From: Bradyrhizobium sp. SSBR45G
GTDB lineage: Bacteria; Pseudomonadota; Alphaproteobacteria; Rhizobiales; Xanthobacteraceae
Direction: 5' to 3'
NCBI RefSeq assembly: GCF_030159255.1
Contig: NZ_BSCT01000016.1
Coordinates: forward strand, 1-64,000
DNA length: 64,000 nucleotides
A model generated the notes under the pieces. The model saw only the letters and a list, made by a program, of their open reading frames with translations, was not told the origin of the DNA and did not search any database. This document shows positions 1 to 8,626 of the stretch, one piece after another; positions within the stretch are counted from its first letter, which is position 1; every line of letters begins with the position of its first letter. The translations under genes and the position numbers were made by a program.

Positions 1-72
1 TCTTCCCGTATTCAATATCGATGTGTGAATACGGTAGCCCGCAAGGGGAGAGGGCTCTGTATCGCTCAGTCC

Positions 73-208
73 GTAGGGTGGGCAAAGGCGCGCCCATGAC
101 GTCGGCCGCTTCACTGGAACTCGCGCGCGCCGTGCCCACCATGGGCTTGCGAGAACGCCGAGAGACGGTGGGCACGCGCCGCCCGCGGCGGCGCTTTGCC
201 CACCCTAC
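73..208. repeat. REP-type palindrome pair, family C (copy C1)
   Basis: The left arm begins GTAGGGTGGGCAAAG and the right arm ends CTTTGCCCACCCTAC, with internal GTGCCCACC and GGTGGGCAC segments, so two REP hairpins face each other. The same arms flank the RAYT gene at 14.3 kb and recur near 31.9 kb. No gene was found in positions 1-359; it holds this repeat and the family B copy that follows. Confidence 0.8.
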
Positions 209-246
209 GATCCTGTCAATTAGCAACGCGTCGCTCACCAACTGGC

Positions 247-327
247 GTCATTGCGAGGAGCCAAAGGCGACGAAGCAATCCAGAGTCGGGACGGGACTCT
301 GGATTGCTTCGCTTCGCTCGCAATGAC
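247..327. repeat. Palindromic repeat, family B (copy B1)
   Basis: An imperfect inverted repeat whose outer arms are GTCATTGCGAGGAGC and GCTCGCAATGAC, with AAGCAATCCAGAG answered by CTCTGGATTGCTT inside. It sits just past the stop of the GMC oxidoreductase gene. A second copy lies at 6316-6403. Confidence 0.85.
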
Positions 328-359
328 GGCAGAGCTGGGTGTTTGACGTGAGCGCCTGG

Positions 360-1979
360 CTAACGCCCATCCTCCAGGATCATCACCGCCGCCTTCTCGG
401 CAATCATCGCCGTCGGCGTGTTGGTGTTGCCCGAGGTGATCGTCGGCATGATCGAGGCGTCGGCGATGCGCAGGCGGTCGAGGCCGCGGAAGCGGAGGCG
501 CTCGTCGACGACGGCCATCGGATCGTCTGATGTGCCCATCTTCGCCGTGCCGACGGGATGGAAGATCGTGGTGCCGATATCGCCGGCCGCCTTGGCGAGC
601 GCCGCATCGTCGTCGCCGACGGACGGGCCGGGGAGATATTCCTCCGGTCGATACGCTGCCAGCGCGCTCTGCTTCATCAGCCGGCGCGTCACCCGGATCG
701 CGTCGGCCGCGACTTGGCGGTCATCAGTGGTGGCGAGATAGTTCGGTCCGATCGACGGCGCTTCATCGATCTTCGGCGAGCGGATGCGCACGGTGCCGCG
801 CGAGGTCGGGCGCAGGTTGCAGGCGCTGACGGTGATCGCCGGGAAACGATGCAAGGGATCGCCGAACTTGTCGAGCGACAGCGGCTGCACGTGGAACTGG
901 ATGTTGGCGCGGTCGCGCGTCGCATCCGAGCGGGTGAAGATGCCGAGTTGCGACGGCGCCATGGTCAGTGGTCCCCTGCGGCGGAAGGCGTAGTCCAAGC
1001 CCATCAGGCCACGGCGCACCAGCGAGTAGTAGGTCTCGTTGAGCGTCTTCACGCCCGTGACCTTGTAGATCGCGCGCTGCTGCAGATGGTCCTGCAGGTT
1101 GCGTCCCACGCCCGGCCTGTCGATGACAACGTCAATGCCGAGCTCGCTGAGCCAGTCCGAAGGGCCGATGCCGGAGCGCTGCAGCACCTGCACCGAGCCG
1201 ATCGAGCCGGCGCTCAGGATCACCTCGCCCTTGGTGCGGGCCTCGATGGTCTCGCCATTCTGCTGAAAGCGCACGCCAATGGCGCGGCCGTTCTCGACGA
1301 TCAGGCGATCGACCAGGACGTTGGTTTCGAGCCGCAGGTTCGGCCGGTTCAGGGCCGGCTTGAGGAAGCCCCGCGCGGAGGACCAGCGCCGGCCGCGCTT
1401 CTGGTTGACGTGGAAATAGCTGATGCCTTCATTGTCGCCGGTATTGAAATCCGGGATGCGGCGGATGCCCATCTGCTCCGCGGCGTCGCCGACCGCATCC
1501 AGCACCGCCCAGGACAGCCGGGGTGCCTCGATCCGCCAGCCGCCACCGACGCCATGATGCTCGCTCTCGCCGAGGAAGTGGTCCTCCAGCTTCCGGAACA
1601 CCGGCAGCACGTCGGAATAGGACCAGCCGGAGAGACCCAGTTGCCGCCAATGGTCATAATCCGCGGCCTGGCCGCGCATCGAGATCATGGCGTTGATCGC
1701 CGAGCTGCCGCCGATCACCTTGCCGCGGGGGTAGGCCAGCGAGCGGCCGTTGAGGCCGGGCTCGGCCTCGGTGCGAAACATCCAGTCGGAGCGCGGATTG
1801 CCGATCGCGAAGAGGTAGCCGACCGGAATATGGAACCAGATCCAATTGTCGTTGCCGCCGGCCTCCAGGATCAGGACGCGGCTCTTCGGATCGGCCGACA
1901 GGCGGTTGGCGAGGATGCAGCCGGCGGTGCCGGCGCCCACCACGATATAGTCGTAATCGCCCTCGAGCTGTCGCGCCAT
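360..1979 (-). CDS. GMC-family FAD oxidoreductase (choline/alcohol dehydrogenase-like)
   Basis: This encodes a flavoenzyme of the glucose-methanol-choline family, about 539 residues, the usual family length. Residues ~10-26 (YIVVGAGTAGCILANRL) form the FAD-binding Rossmann motif. RGKVIGGSSAINAM near residue 85 is the first GMC signature. FHPVGTAKMG near residue 470 carries the catalytic histidine region, and SGNTNTPTAMIAE lies close to the C terminus. The family oxidises alcohol groups of choline, long-chain or sugar substrates; the substrate cannot be read from sequence. The inner ATG at 1979 is preferred over the one at 1985 because the purine-rich GGAAGGGA lies six bases before it. The gene is divergent from the M20 amidohydrolase gene. 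Confidence 0.9.
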   Translation of the reverse strand: MARQLEGDYDYIVVGAGTAGCILANRLSADPKSRVLILEAGGNDNWIWFHIPVGYLFAIGNPRSDWMFRTEAEPGLNGRSLAYPRGKVIGGSSAINAMISMRGQAADYDHWRQLGLSGWSYSDVLPVFRKLEDHFLGESEHHGVGGGWRIEAPRLSWAVLDAVGDAAEQMGIRRIPDFNTGDNEGISYFHVNQKRGRRWSSARGFLKPALNRPNLRLETNVLVDRLIVENGRAIGVRFQQNGETIEARTKGEVILSAGSIGSVQVLQRSGIGPSDWLSELGIDVVIDRPGVGRNLQDHLQQRAIYKVTGVKTLNETYYSLVRRGLMGLDYAFRRRGPLTMAPSQLGIFTRSDATRDRANIQFHVQPLSLDKFGDPLHRFPAITVSACNLRPTSRGTVRIRSPKIDEAPSIGPNYLATTDDRQVAADAIRVTRRLMKQSALAAYRPEEYLPGPSVGDDDAALAKAAGDIGTTIFHPVGTAKMGTSDDPMAVVDERLRFRGLDRLRIADASIMPTITSGNTNTPTAMIAEKAAVMILEDGR

Positions 1980-2165
1980 CGGCATTCCCTTCCCGTCGTT
2001 GGGAGGCTTTTAGTCAGCCGGGCGCACCACGGACAAGCGCCACGTTCATGGCTGCTTGACCGAGCCATGAGACAGGCGCAGCCCAGATCCTGCCGATAAC
2101 TTGGGCGGTGCGACTTTTGCATGCTAAAACGGCTCAAATTTCCTTCTGGAGCTCCGAGAGTCCCC

Positions 2166-3335
2166 ATGCCCATCGTCAACCGCGTCGCCGATCTGCAGCC
2201 CGATATCCAGGCCTGGCGGCGGGATATCCATTCGCATCCCGAGCTGCTCTACGACGTGCACCGGACCGCGGCGTTCGTCGCCGATCGGCTGCGCGAGTTC
2301 GGCTGTGACGAAGTTGCGACGGGTCTCGGCAAGACCGGCGTGGTCGGCGTCATCAAGGGCCGCAAGCCCGGCCATGGCGAGGTCAAGGTGCTCGGGCTGC
2401 GCGCCGACATGGATGCGCTGCCGATCGAGGAGGCGACCGGGCTGCCCTATGCTTCGAAGACCCCGGGCCTGATGCATGCCTGCGGCCATGACGGCCACAC
2501 GGCGATGCTGCTGGGCGCCGCGCGCTATCTCGCCGAGACCCGCAACTTCGCCGGCGAGGTCGCCGTGATCTTCCAGCCGGCCGAGGAGGGCGGCGGCGGT
2601 GCGGACGCGATGATCAAGGACGGCCTGATCGACCGCTTCAAGATCGACCAGGTCTACGGCATGCACAACGGCCCGGGCCTCCCGGTCGGCGCGTTCGCGA
2701 TCCGCCAGGGGCCGCTGATGGCCTCGACGGACTCGGTCGACATCACGATCGAGGGCCATGGTGGCCACGCCGCCAAGCCGCACAATTGCATCGACTCCCT
2801 CATGGTCGGCGCCCAGCTCGTAACGGCGCTGCAGCAGATCGTCGCGCGCAACGTCGATCCGCTGGAGGCCGCGGTGCTCTCGATCTGCGAATTCCACGCC
2901 GGCAATGCCCGCAACGTGATCCCGCAGAGCGCGGTGCTGCGCGGCACGGTGCGCACGCTGACTCCCAAGGTGCGCGAGCTGATGGAGAAGCGCGTCCGCG
3001 AGGTCGTGACCGGCGTCGCGCAGATGACCGGGGCCAAGATCGATCTGAGCTACACCCGCGGCTATCCCGTGGTGGTCAACCACGCCGAGCAGACCGAGAT
3101 TGCCATCCGCGCCGCCAAGGAGGTCGCGGGCGATGCCAACGTCCACGAGATGCCGCCGATGATGGGCGGCGAGGATTTCGCCTACATGCTCGAAGCCCGC
3201 CCCGGCGCCTTCATTTTCGTCGGCAATGGCGACTCGGCGGGCCTGCATCACCCCGCCTATAATTTCAACGACGAGGCGATCGTCTACGGCACCTCGTTCT
3301 TCATCAAGGTGGTGGAGAACACGCTGGCGGCCTGA
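2166..3335 (+). CDS. M20-family amidohydrolase (hippurate hydrolase / amino-acyl amidase type)
   Basis: A cytosolic metal-dependent amidohydrolase of about 389 residues. The M20D metal-ligand motifs are visible in order: RADMDALPI, ACGHDGHT, QPAEEGGGG, a histidine in YGMHNGPG, and GLHHPAYNFND near the C terminus. Family members cleave N-acyl amino acids such as hippurate, or act on indole-acetic acid conjugates; the substrate here is unknown. An ATG at 2121 is possible, but the one at 2166 follows GAGAG at good spacing and starts at the conserved N terminus. It converges on the aspartic protease gene with only seven bases between the stops. Confidence 0.9.
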   Translation: MPIVNRVADLQPDIQAWRRDIHSHPELLYDVHRTAAFVADRLREFGCDEVATGLGKTGVVGVIKGRKPGHGEVKVLGLRADMDALPIEEATGLPYASKTPGLMHACGHDGHTAMLLGAARYLAETRNFAGEVAVIFQPAEEGGGGADAMIKDGLIDRFKIDQVYGMHNGPGLPVGAFAIRQGPLMASTDSVDITIEGHGGHAAKPHNCIDSLMVGAQLVTALQQIVARNVDPLEAAVLSICEFHAGNARNVIPQSAVLRGTVRTLTPKVRELMEKRVREVVTGVAQMTGAKIDLSYTRGYPVVVNHAEQTEIAIRAAKEVAGDANVHEMPPMMGGEDFAYMLEARPGAFIFVGNGDSAGLHHPAYNFNDEAIVYGTSFFIKVVENTLAA

Positions 3336-3342
3336 GCCGCCG

Positions 3343-4608
3343 CTACTCGTTCAGCGTCTTCGCCTTGAGCTGGATCTCGCGGTCCGAGATCACGACCGTG
3401 AACCGGCTCAGGAACGACATGCCGAGCAGGCCGTCGACGCCATCGCCGATGCTCTTGCTGGCGATGATCGTGGGGACGCTGGACGCCGAGACGCCGGCCA
3501 GCTTGACGCTGTCCACGGTCGCCAGATTGGCTGAGGTGGTGCCGTTGGCGGTCTGCATTTCGACCGGCTCGGTCCTGAACATCTGCGGCTTCGCCCTGTC
3601 GGCGAAGCTGCGGGTGAGGGTGACGAAGCTCGCGCCGGTGTCGACGATGAAGGTGCCGGTGATGCCGTTGATCTGCACCTTGGCGGTGGAGACGCCGTTG
3701 GAGCGGCGCGGGATCCGCGCCGTTCCGGTGGCATAGGCCTGGGTGCAGTTGCCCTTGGCAGCCAGCGCGGCGATGCGGCGCAGCAGCGGCTGGGTCGACC
3801 GTTTCTCGCTGTCCAGGGCGATATAGGTCTGGATCGGGCCGATCGCCTCGCAGGGGCGGTCGAGCTTCTCGTAGCTGTCCGACATCCGCGTGAACACCTC
3901 GGAGACTACGGATTTGGTATCAGGCAGCAGGCGGATCAGCGTCGTGTAGTCGTCGATTGCCGCAGCGTAGCGCTTCAACGCCTGCTCGGAGCGGGCGCGG
4001 ACGAAATAGGGACGCTGCGCATCCGGCTGATGATCGATTAGGTCGGTGCTCAGCTTGATCGCCTTGTCGTAGTCGCCGAGCAGATAATACAGCTCGCTGG
4101 CGCGATAACGCTCGCCACTGCTTTCCGGGCAGTTGTCGGCAAAGCCGCTCAGCAGGTCGGCCGCCCCGCGCATCTCATGGCGCTCCTCGAGCGCGAGAGA
4201 GGCCTGGAAGGCAGCGCGGGAGTCGCACGGCTCCTTCTGCAGCGTGGCCAGCAGCGCGCTGAGCTTGGCGCCGTTTTCGATGTCCGACGCCAGCGGGCTG
4301 ATCCGGTAGCGCTGATAGAGGCCGACGAACCGGCTTTCCGTCCTTGCGGCGTCGGCCGGAGCGGGCCTGCCGAGGTCGGCGGTGACAGGCGTTCGAAACG
4401 TCTGGAGGATCTGGTCGACGGGGGCCGCCCAGTCGGGCCTCAGCCAATAGATGCTGCCGCCGGCGATAGCGGCCGCCACGATCAGGCCGAGAAAGATCCG
4501 CGGCAGGACGCTGCGCCGTTCGAGGAATTCGGTGGTGCGATGATCGCCCGGCTTGAAATCGTGCGAGGGAGTGGTTGTCTGGCTTGCCGCCGGTTGATCG
4601 TCCGTCAT
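3343..4608 (-). CDS. Membrane-anchored TPR protein with a retropepsin-like aspartic protease domain
   Basis: About 421 residues with three parts. A single transmembrane segment lies near residues 35-55 (VLPRIFLGLIVAAAIAGG). Helical TPR-like repeats fill residues ~85-290. A C-terminal clan AA aspartic protease domain carries the catalytic triplet in FIVDTGASFVTL and a later GLLGMSFLSRF motif. The single DTG half-site implies a retropepsin-like dimer. The arrangement resembles the TIGR02281 family; substrates are unknown. The catalytic part is predicted to face the periplasm. The ATG at 4608 is preferred to an upstream TTG at 4617. Confidence 0.85.
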   Translation of the reverse strand: MTDDQPAASQTTTPSHDFKPGDHRTTEFLERRSVLPRIFLGLIVAAAIAGGSIYWLRPDWAAPVDQILQTFRTPVTADLGRPAPADAARTESRFVGLYQRYRISPLASDIENGAKLSALLATLQKEPCDSRAAFQASLALEERHEMRGAADLLSGFADNCPESSGERYRASELYYLLGDYDKAIKLSTDLIDHQPDAQRPYFVRARSEQALKRYAAAIDDYTTLIRLLPDTKSVVSEVFTRMSDSYEKLDRPCEAIGPIQTYIALDSEKRSTQPLLRRIAALAAKGNCTQAYATGTARIPRRSNGVSTAKVQINGITGTFIVDTGASFVTLTRSFADRAKPQMFRTEPVEMQTANGTTSANLATVDSVKLAGVSASSVPTIIASKSIGDGVDGLLGMSFLSRFTVVISDREIQLKAKTLNE

Positions 4609-4818
4609 CGCCCCCAAGGCCTTCGGCCTCCACCTCGCACGCGGCCACGGCCCGCGCGTTCCCCATCAGCATCCTGAATGCCGAACGCGGTTGCCAAGAT
4701 CAAGCATCACCAGACCTCGCCGCGTGCGGACGATCTCGATCAGCTCATGGTTGCATTGTCGGGGCGAGAGGATGGACGAAATTGGACCGTGCCGCGGCGT
4801 TTGCGGAGCAGCGCGATC

Positions 4819-6303
4819 TCACGCCGCCTGCGCGCGCTTGAGCGCGGCGGCGGCGATCTTCAGGTCCTCCACGAACAGCTGATACTCCCGCGCCTTGGCC
4901 TCGGCGTCGGGCAGCCGCAGCAGATAGGACGGGTGCACCGTGATCATCGCCTTGGGCCCGTCGGGCAGGTCGACGATGTGGCCGCGGTTCTTGGTGACCT
5001 GCGTGATCCTGCCGAACACTGCCTGCGCCGCGGTGGCGCCCATCGCCACGACCAGAGCGGGCCTGATAGCGGCGAGCTCGCGCTCGTACCAGGGGCGGCA
5101 GGCCTTGATCTCCGGCGTGCCCGGCTTCTGGTGCAGCCGGATCTTGCCGCGGGGAACGAACTTGAAATGCTTCACCGCATTGGTGACGTAGACCTTGGAC
5201 CGGTCGATGCCGGCCTCGGCAAGCGCGCGGTCGAGCATCTGGCCGGCCGGGCCGACGAAGGGATGGCCGGCGAGATCCTCCTTGTCGCCGGGCTGCTCGC
5301 CGACGAGCATCAGCGGCGCATGGTCAGGGCCTTCGCCGAACACGGTCTGCGTGGCATCCTTCCACAGCGGGCAGGCGCGACAGCCGGCGGCTTCTTCACG
5401 CAAGGTCTCAAGATCGCTCGCGGCGACGTCACGTGAGGTCTCAGCAGCGGCGGGCGCGTCGTCCCTCGGCTTGCGCGTCATCACGGTCTCCTCGATCCGT
5501 TTCTGCGGCTTGTGCGGCTCGGTGCCGGGCTCGGCGATCATCTCGGTGGTGCGCCGGCTGGCGGCCGCGATCAGCGGCTGGATCAGCTTCGCCTCGGGCA
5601 GGTTCTGCCAATATTTCTTCGGCATCTCCTTTTCCATCGCCTTCACTTTCAGCCGCGCTGGATTGAAAATGCTGGCGTAATAGCGCAGCCACACCTCTTC
5701 GAGCCGGTCTTCAGTTGGCGCTTCAGCCTTGCTCACACCCGGCGTGAACGAGACGTGGCTGCCGTCCCAATGCGCTGATAGCTCCGGCGTCAGGATCGAC
5801 CAGGGCATGTCGGCGAAGCGGCGGGCGAAGAACGGCGCGGCGCGTGCGACGATGTGATGCTCCGGCTCGAACCAGGCGACATAGCGCGCCTCGCGCTCGC
5901 GGCCGACCTCGCGGAAGCGGACGAAGGCGTGCATCTTGTGGACGTCGCGGCGCACGGCGCGGGCGAGCGCGTTGGCCTGGGCGACATCGGGATCGGTCGC
6001 GATGTCCATGAGGTCGTGGTTGGTGCGGAGACGCCACAGCAGCCGATAGAGCAGCGCGAAGCGGTTGGGATCATTGTGCAGGATCGCGCTCTCGGCGAGC
6101 TCCATGAAGCTCGCCGGCACGGAGAACGCGCCTTTCGGCACCTCGGGCGGCCGTGTCTCTGACTGTTCGTCGAACAGATCAGCCGCCGCCCCCTTCACCC
6201 GCCATGACACATCGGCGGGCTTGACGTCGTTCATCGCCAGCGCCCGCGCCGCCTTGCGCCAGCCATCGAAATCAGTGTCGCTGTCGAGGGTTACGACGTG
6301 CAT
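4819..6303 (-). CDS. Fused DUF4130 / UdgX-family uracil-DNA binding protein
   Basis: About 494 residues. The N-terminal ~240 match the DUF4130 domain (TIGR03915 type). After a basic linker, residues ~290-494 form a UDG-superfamily domain of the UdgX branch: paired cysteines in GCRACPLWK and a further one in KACRPWYE fit an iron-sulfur cluster, GEQPGDKEDLAGHPFVGPAG is motif A, and GKIRLHQKPG matches the UdgX R-loop, whose histidine in mycobacterial UdgX bonds covalently to uracil sites. The ATG at 6303 begins the conserved N terminus; upstream in-frame codons come from a family B palindrome. It lies downstream of the radical-SAM gene, probably cotranscribed, and is likely an SOS-linked repair factor. 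Confidence 0.9.
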   Translation of the reverse strand: MHVVTLDSDTDFDGWRKAARALAMNDVKPADVSWRVKGAAADLFDEQSETRPPEVPKGAFSVPASFMELAESAILHNDPNRFALLYRLLWRLRTNHDLMDIATDPDVAQANALARAVRRDVHKMHAFVRFREVGREREARYVAWFEPEHHIVARAAPFFARRFADMPWSILTPELSAHWDGSHVSFTPGVSKAEAPTEDRLEEVWLRYYASIFNPARLKVKAMEKEMPKKYWQNLPEAKLIQPLIAAASRRTTEMIAEPGTEPHKPQKRIEETVMTRKPRDDAPAAAETSRDVAASDLETLREEAAGCRACPLWKDATQTVFGEGPDHAPLMLVGEQPGDKEDLAGHPFVGPAGQMLDRALAEAGIDRSKVYVTNAVKHFKFVPRGKIRLHQKPGTPEIKACRPWYERELAAIRPALVVAMGATAAQAVFGRITQVTKNRGHIVDLPDGPKAMITVHPSYLLRLPDAEAKAREYQLFVEDLKIAAAALKRAQAA

Positions 6304-6315
6304 TTCACCTCTCTC

Positions 6316-6403
6316 GTCATTGCGAGGAGCGAAGCGACGAAGCAATCCAGAGTCATCGCGTCGCCCCTGGATTGCTTCGTCGCCTTCGGCTCCTCGCAAT
6401 GAC
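6316..6403. repeat. Palindromic repeat, family B (copy B2)
   Basis: Arms GTCATTGCGAGGAGC and GCTCCTCGCAATGAC enclose CAATCCAGA and TGGATTGCTTCGTCGC. It fills the short gap between the radical-SAM gene and the UdgX fusion, so any shared transcript carries this hairpin. Confidence 0.85.
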
Positions 6404-6410
6404 GACCTTG

Positions 6411-7649
6411 TTAGAATCCAAATCCCAGCTGCTGCGGTTTCGGCTGCAGCCGGGCTCTGAGGCTGGCGCCGTCGAGCAGGGACGGTGACGGCCGGTGGTC
6501 GGAGAGAACGATGAACGGCAGCGCCTTGTTCCTGATGACGTTCAGCTGGGCGAGGTCCGCAAAGCGGATCGTGGCGGTGCGGCGGGTCGAGAGGATGCGC
6601 TGCACCGTGCGGGTGCCGAAGCCGGGCACGCGCAACAGCTCCTCGCGGCTCGCTTTGTTGATGTCGAGCGGGAAGCGGTCGCGGTGGCGCAGCGCCCAGG
6701 CGAGCTTCGGGTCGATGTCGAGCGGCAGCATGCCCTCGCTCTCCTCGACGATCTCGTCGGCGTCAAAGCCGTAGAACCGCATCAGCCAGTCGGCCTGGTA
6801 CAGCCGGTGCTCGCGCACCAAAGGCGGCGCCTGCAGCGGCAGCGCGCGGCTGGCGTCGGGGATCGGGCTGAAGGCCGAGTAATACACCCGCTTGAGCTTG
6901 TAGGCGCCGTAGAGATTGGCCGAGGTCGACAGGATGACACGGTCGTTGGCTTCGTCGGCGCCGACGATCATCTGCGTGCTCTGGCCTGCGGGGGCGAAGC
7001 GCGGCGGCTTGGCCCGGCGCATCGTCTTCTTCGCCTCCGCGGTCTCGTCGAGCTTGAGCCGGAGCCGGCCCATGGTGCGGCGGATCGCGCGCTGGTCCTT
7101 CTCCGGCGCGAGCTTGGTCAGGCTCGCCTCCAGCGGCGTCTCGATGTTGATGCTGAGCCGGTCGGCATATTTGCCGGCCTCCGCGATCAGCGCCTCGTCG
7201 GCTTCGGGAATCGTCTTGAGATGAATGTAGCCGCGGAAACGATGCTCCTCGCGCAATTTGCGCGCGACGCTGACGACCTGCTCCATGGTGTAATCGGGGC
7301 TGCGGATGATGCCCGACGACAGGAACAGGCCCTCGATGTAGTTGCGGCGATAGAAGTCGATGGTCAGCTTGACCACCTCGTCGACCGTGAAGCGCGCGCG
7401 GGCCACGTTGGAGGAGGCGCGGTTGACGCAATACAGGCAGTCGAAATTGCAGGCGTTGGTCAGCAGAATTTTCAGCAGCGAGATGCAGCGGCCGTCCGGC
7501 GCATAGGAATGACAGATGCCCATGCCGGGCGCGGTCGAGCCGAGTCCCTTGCCGTCGCGGGAATCCCGCATCTCGGTACCGCTGGAGGCGCAGGACGCGT
7601 CATACTTGGCGGCATCGGCCAGGATCTCCAGTTTGCGCAACAGCTCCAT
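6411..7649 (-). CDS. Putative DNA modification/repair radical-SAM protein
   Basis: About 412 residues. The radical-SAM cluster motif is CNFDCLYC (CX3CX2C) near residue 65. The C terminus has a helix-hairpin-helix DNA-binding motif, FPLDINKASREELLRVPGFGTRTVQRIL. This matches the TIGR03916 family, which commonly travels with DUF4130 and UdgX; its reaction is unknown. The start at 7649 (MELLRKLEILADAAKYD) is preferred because AAAGGGA lies about 10 bases upstream; ATG 7673 and upstream codons are possible. An SOS box 86 bases upstream, shared with imuA, suggests LexA control. Confidence 0.88.
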   Translation of the reverse strand: MELLRKLEILADAAKYDASCASSGTEMRDSRDGKGLGSTAPGMGICHSYAPDGRCISLLKILLTNACNFDCLYCVNRASSNVARARFTVDEVVKLTIDFYRRNYIEGLFLSSGIIRSPDYTMEQVVSVARKLREEHRFRGYIHLKTIPEADEALIAEAGKYADRLSINIETPLEASLTKLAPEKDQRAIRRTMGRLRLKLDETAEAKKTMRRAKPPRFAPAGQSTQMIVGADEANDRVILSTSANLYGAYKLKRVYYSAFSPIPDASRALPLQAPPLVREHRLYQADWLMRFYGFDADEIVEESEGMLPLDIDPKLAWALRHRDRFPLDINKASREELLRVPGFGTRTVQRILSTRRTATIRFADLAQLNVIRNKALPFIVLSDHRPSPSLLDGASLRARLQPKPQQLGFGF

Positions 7650-7734
7650 GCGTTTGAATCCCTTTGATTCCATTGCCTGAATCACACCCGGGGCAATCCC
7701 GATTGACTCATCGTCCGGCGTTAGCTTTATATTA

Positions 7735-7749
7735 GAACGTATCATGAAC
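7735..7749. promoter_or_regulatory. Alphaproteobacterial LexA (SOS) box, GAAC-N7-GAAC
   Basis: GAAC at 7735-7738 and GAAC at 7746-7749 are separated by exactly seven bases, a perfect match to the alphaproteobacterial LexA operator. It lies between the divergent radical-SAM and imuA starts, 86 and 82 bases away, where it can control both arms. ImuA-ImuB-DnaE2 cassettes are established SOS targets. Confidence 0.88.
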
Positions 7750-7831
7750 AAAGAAGGTCGTCGCCGGTTCACTGCCTGATCACTGAAAGAACGGCAGAGC
7801 CGGCACGATGGATTGAAAGGAGCGGCGACGG

Positions 7832-8626
7832 ATGACCGGCGCACGCATGGAGACGCTCGCGCAATTGCGCGGACGCATCGCCCGTCTCGAAGTAGCCGAT
7901 GGCGCACATGATCTGCGCCGGGTCGCGCTGGGCCATGACGAGGCGGATGCAACGCTGCAGGGCGGGCTCGCCACTGGCGCGCTGCACGAGGTGTTCGCCG
8001 AGACCGGCCGCCAGGCGGCGGCCGCGACCGGCTTCCTGTGCGGGCTGGCTGCGCGTGTCGCGGCGCGCCGTCCCCTGATCTGGATCCGGCAGGATTTCGC
8101 CGAGCGCGAAATGGGCGCGCTGTCGATGAGCGGGCTCGCCGAACTCGGGCTCGACCCGCGCCGGATGGTGATCGTGCGCGCGCCCGACCTCGATCATGCC
8201 CTGCGCACCGCCGCCGACGCGCTCGCCTGCGATGCGCTGGGCAGCGTGATGCTGGAGGTCTGGGGCGAGACGCAAAAGCTCGATCTCGTCGCCAGCCGCA
8301 AATTGACTCTGGCGGCGCAGGAGTCCGGCGTGACAGCGCTGCTGCTGCGCATCGCCGCTGACCCTGAGCCGTCGACCGCTGAGACGCGCTGGGTGGTGCG
8401 CGCCGCGCCGTCGCTGCCCGGGCCGGCCTGGATGGCGTGGGGCGCGCCGCGCCTCGATGCCGCGCTCATTCGCAACCGTCACGGCCAGACCGGACGATGG
8501 ATCATGGAGTGGACATCAGATGCGTGCCGTTTCAGCGAACCGGCGGCGGATCCTCAGCCTCTGGCTGCCGCGCCTGCCCATCGAGCGCATCAAAAGGCAG
8601 CAGGCGTTCACAGGCGCTCCGCCTGA
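7832..8626 (+). CDS. imuA: ImuA, SOS mutagenesis accessory protein
   Basis: A RecA-like accessory protein of about 264 residues, first gene of the imuA-imuB-dnaE2 mutagenic translesion synthesis cassette. The N terminus (METLAQLRGRIARLE), the segment TGALHEVFAETGRQAAAATGF and the PLIWIRQDFAEREMG stretch are typical of ImuA. In the family it links damaged-DNA replication to the ImuB-DnaE2 polymerase complex and RecA. The last ~107 bases overlap the proposed imuB start, so the two are translationally coupled. It is the first gene downstream of the SOS box. Confidence 0.9.
   Translation: MTGARMETLAQLRGRIARLEVADGAHDLRRVALGHDEADATLQGGLATGALHEVFAETGRQAAAATGFLCGLAARVAARRPLIWIRQDFAEREMGALSMSGLAELGLDPRRMVIVRAPDLDHALRTAADALACDALGSVMLEVWGETQKLDLVASRKLTLAAQESGVTALLLRIAADPEPSTAETRWVVRAAPSLPGPAWMAWGAPRLDAALIRNRHGQTGRWIMEWTSDACRFSEPAADPQPLAAAPAHRAHQKAAGVHRRSA

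Noticed and set aside
21..326. A 101-codon frame at the left edge
   Set aside because: It is made of family C and family B palindromes (VGKGAPMT, RRRFAHPT and IASLRSQ are their translations), so it is not a gene.
558..2099. A 513-codon plus-strand frame opposite the GMC oxidoreductase gene
   Set aside because: Complementary to a clear flavoenzyme with intact motifs; composition is that of an antisense shadow.
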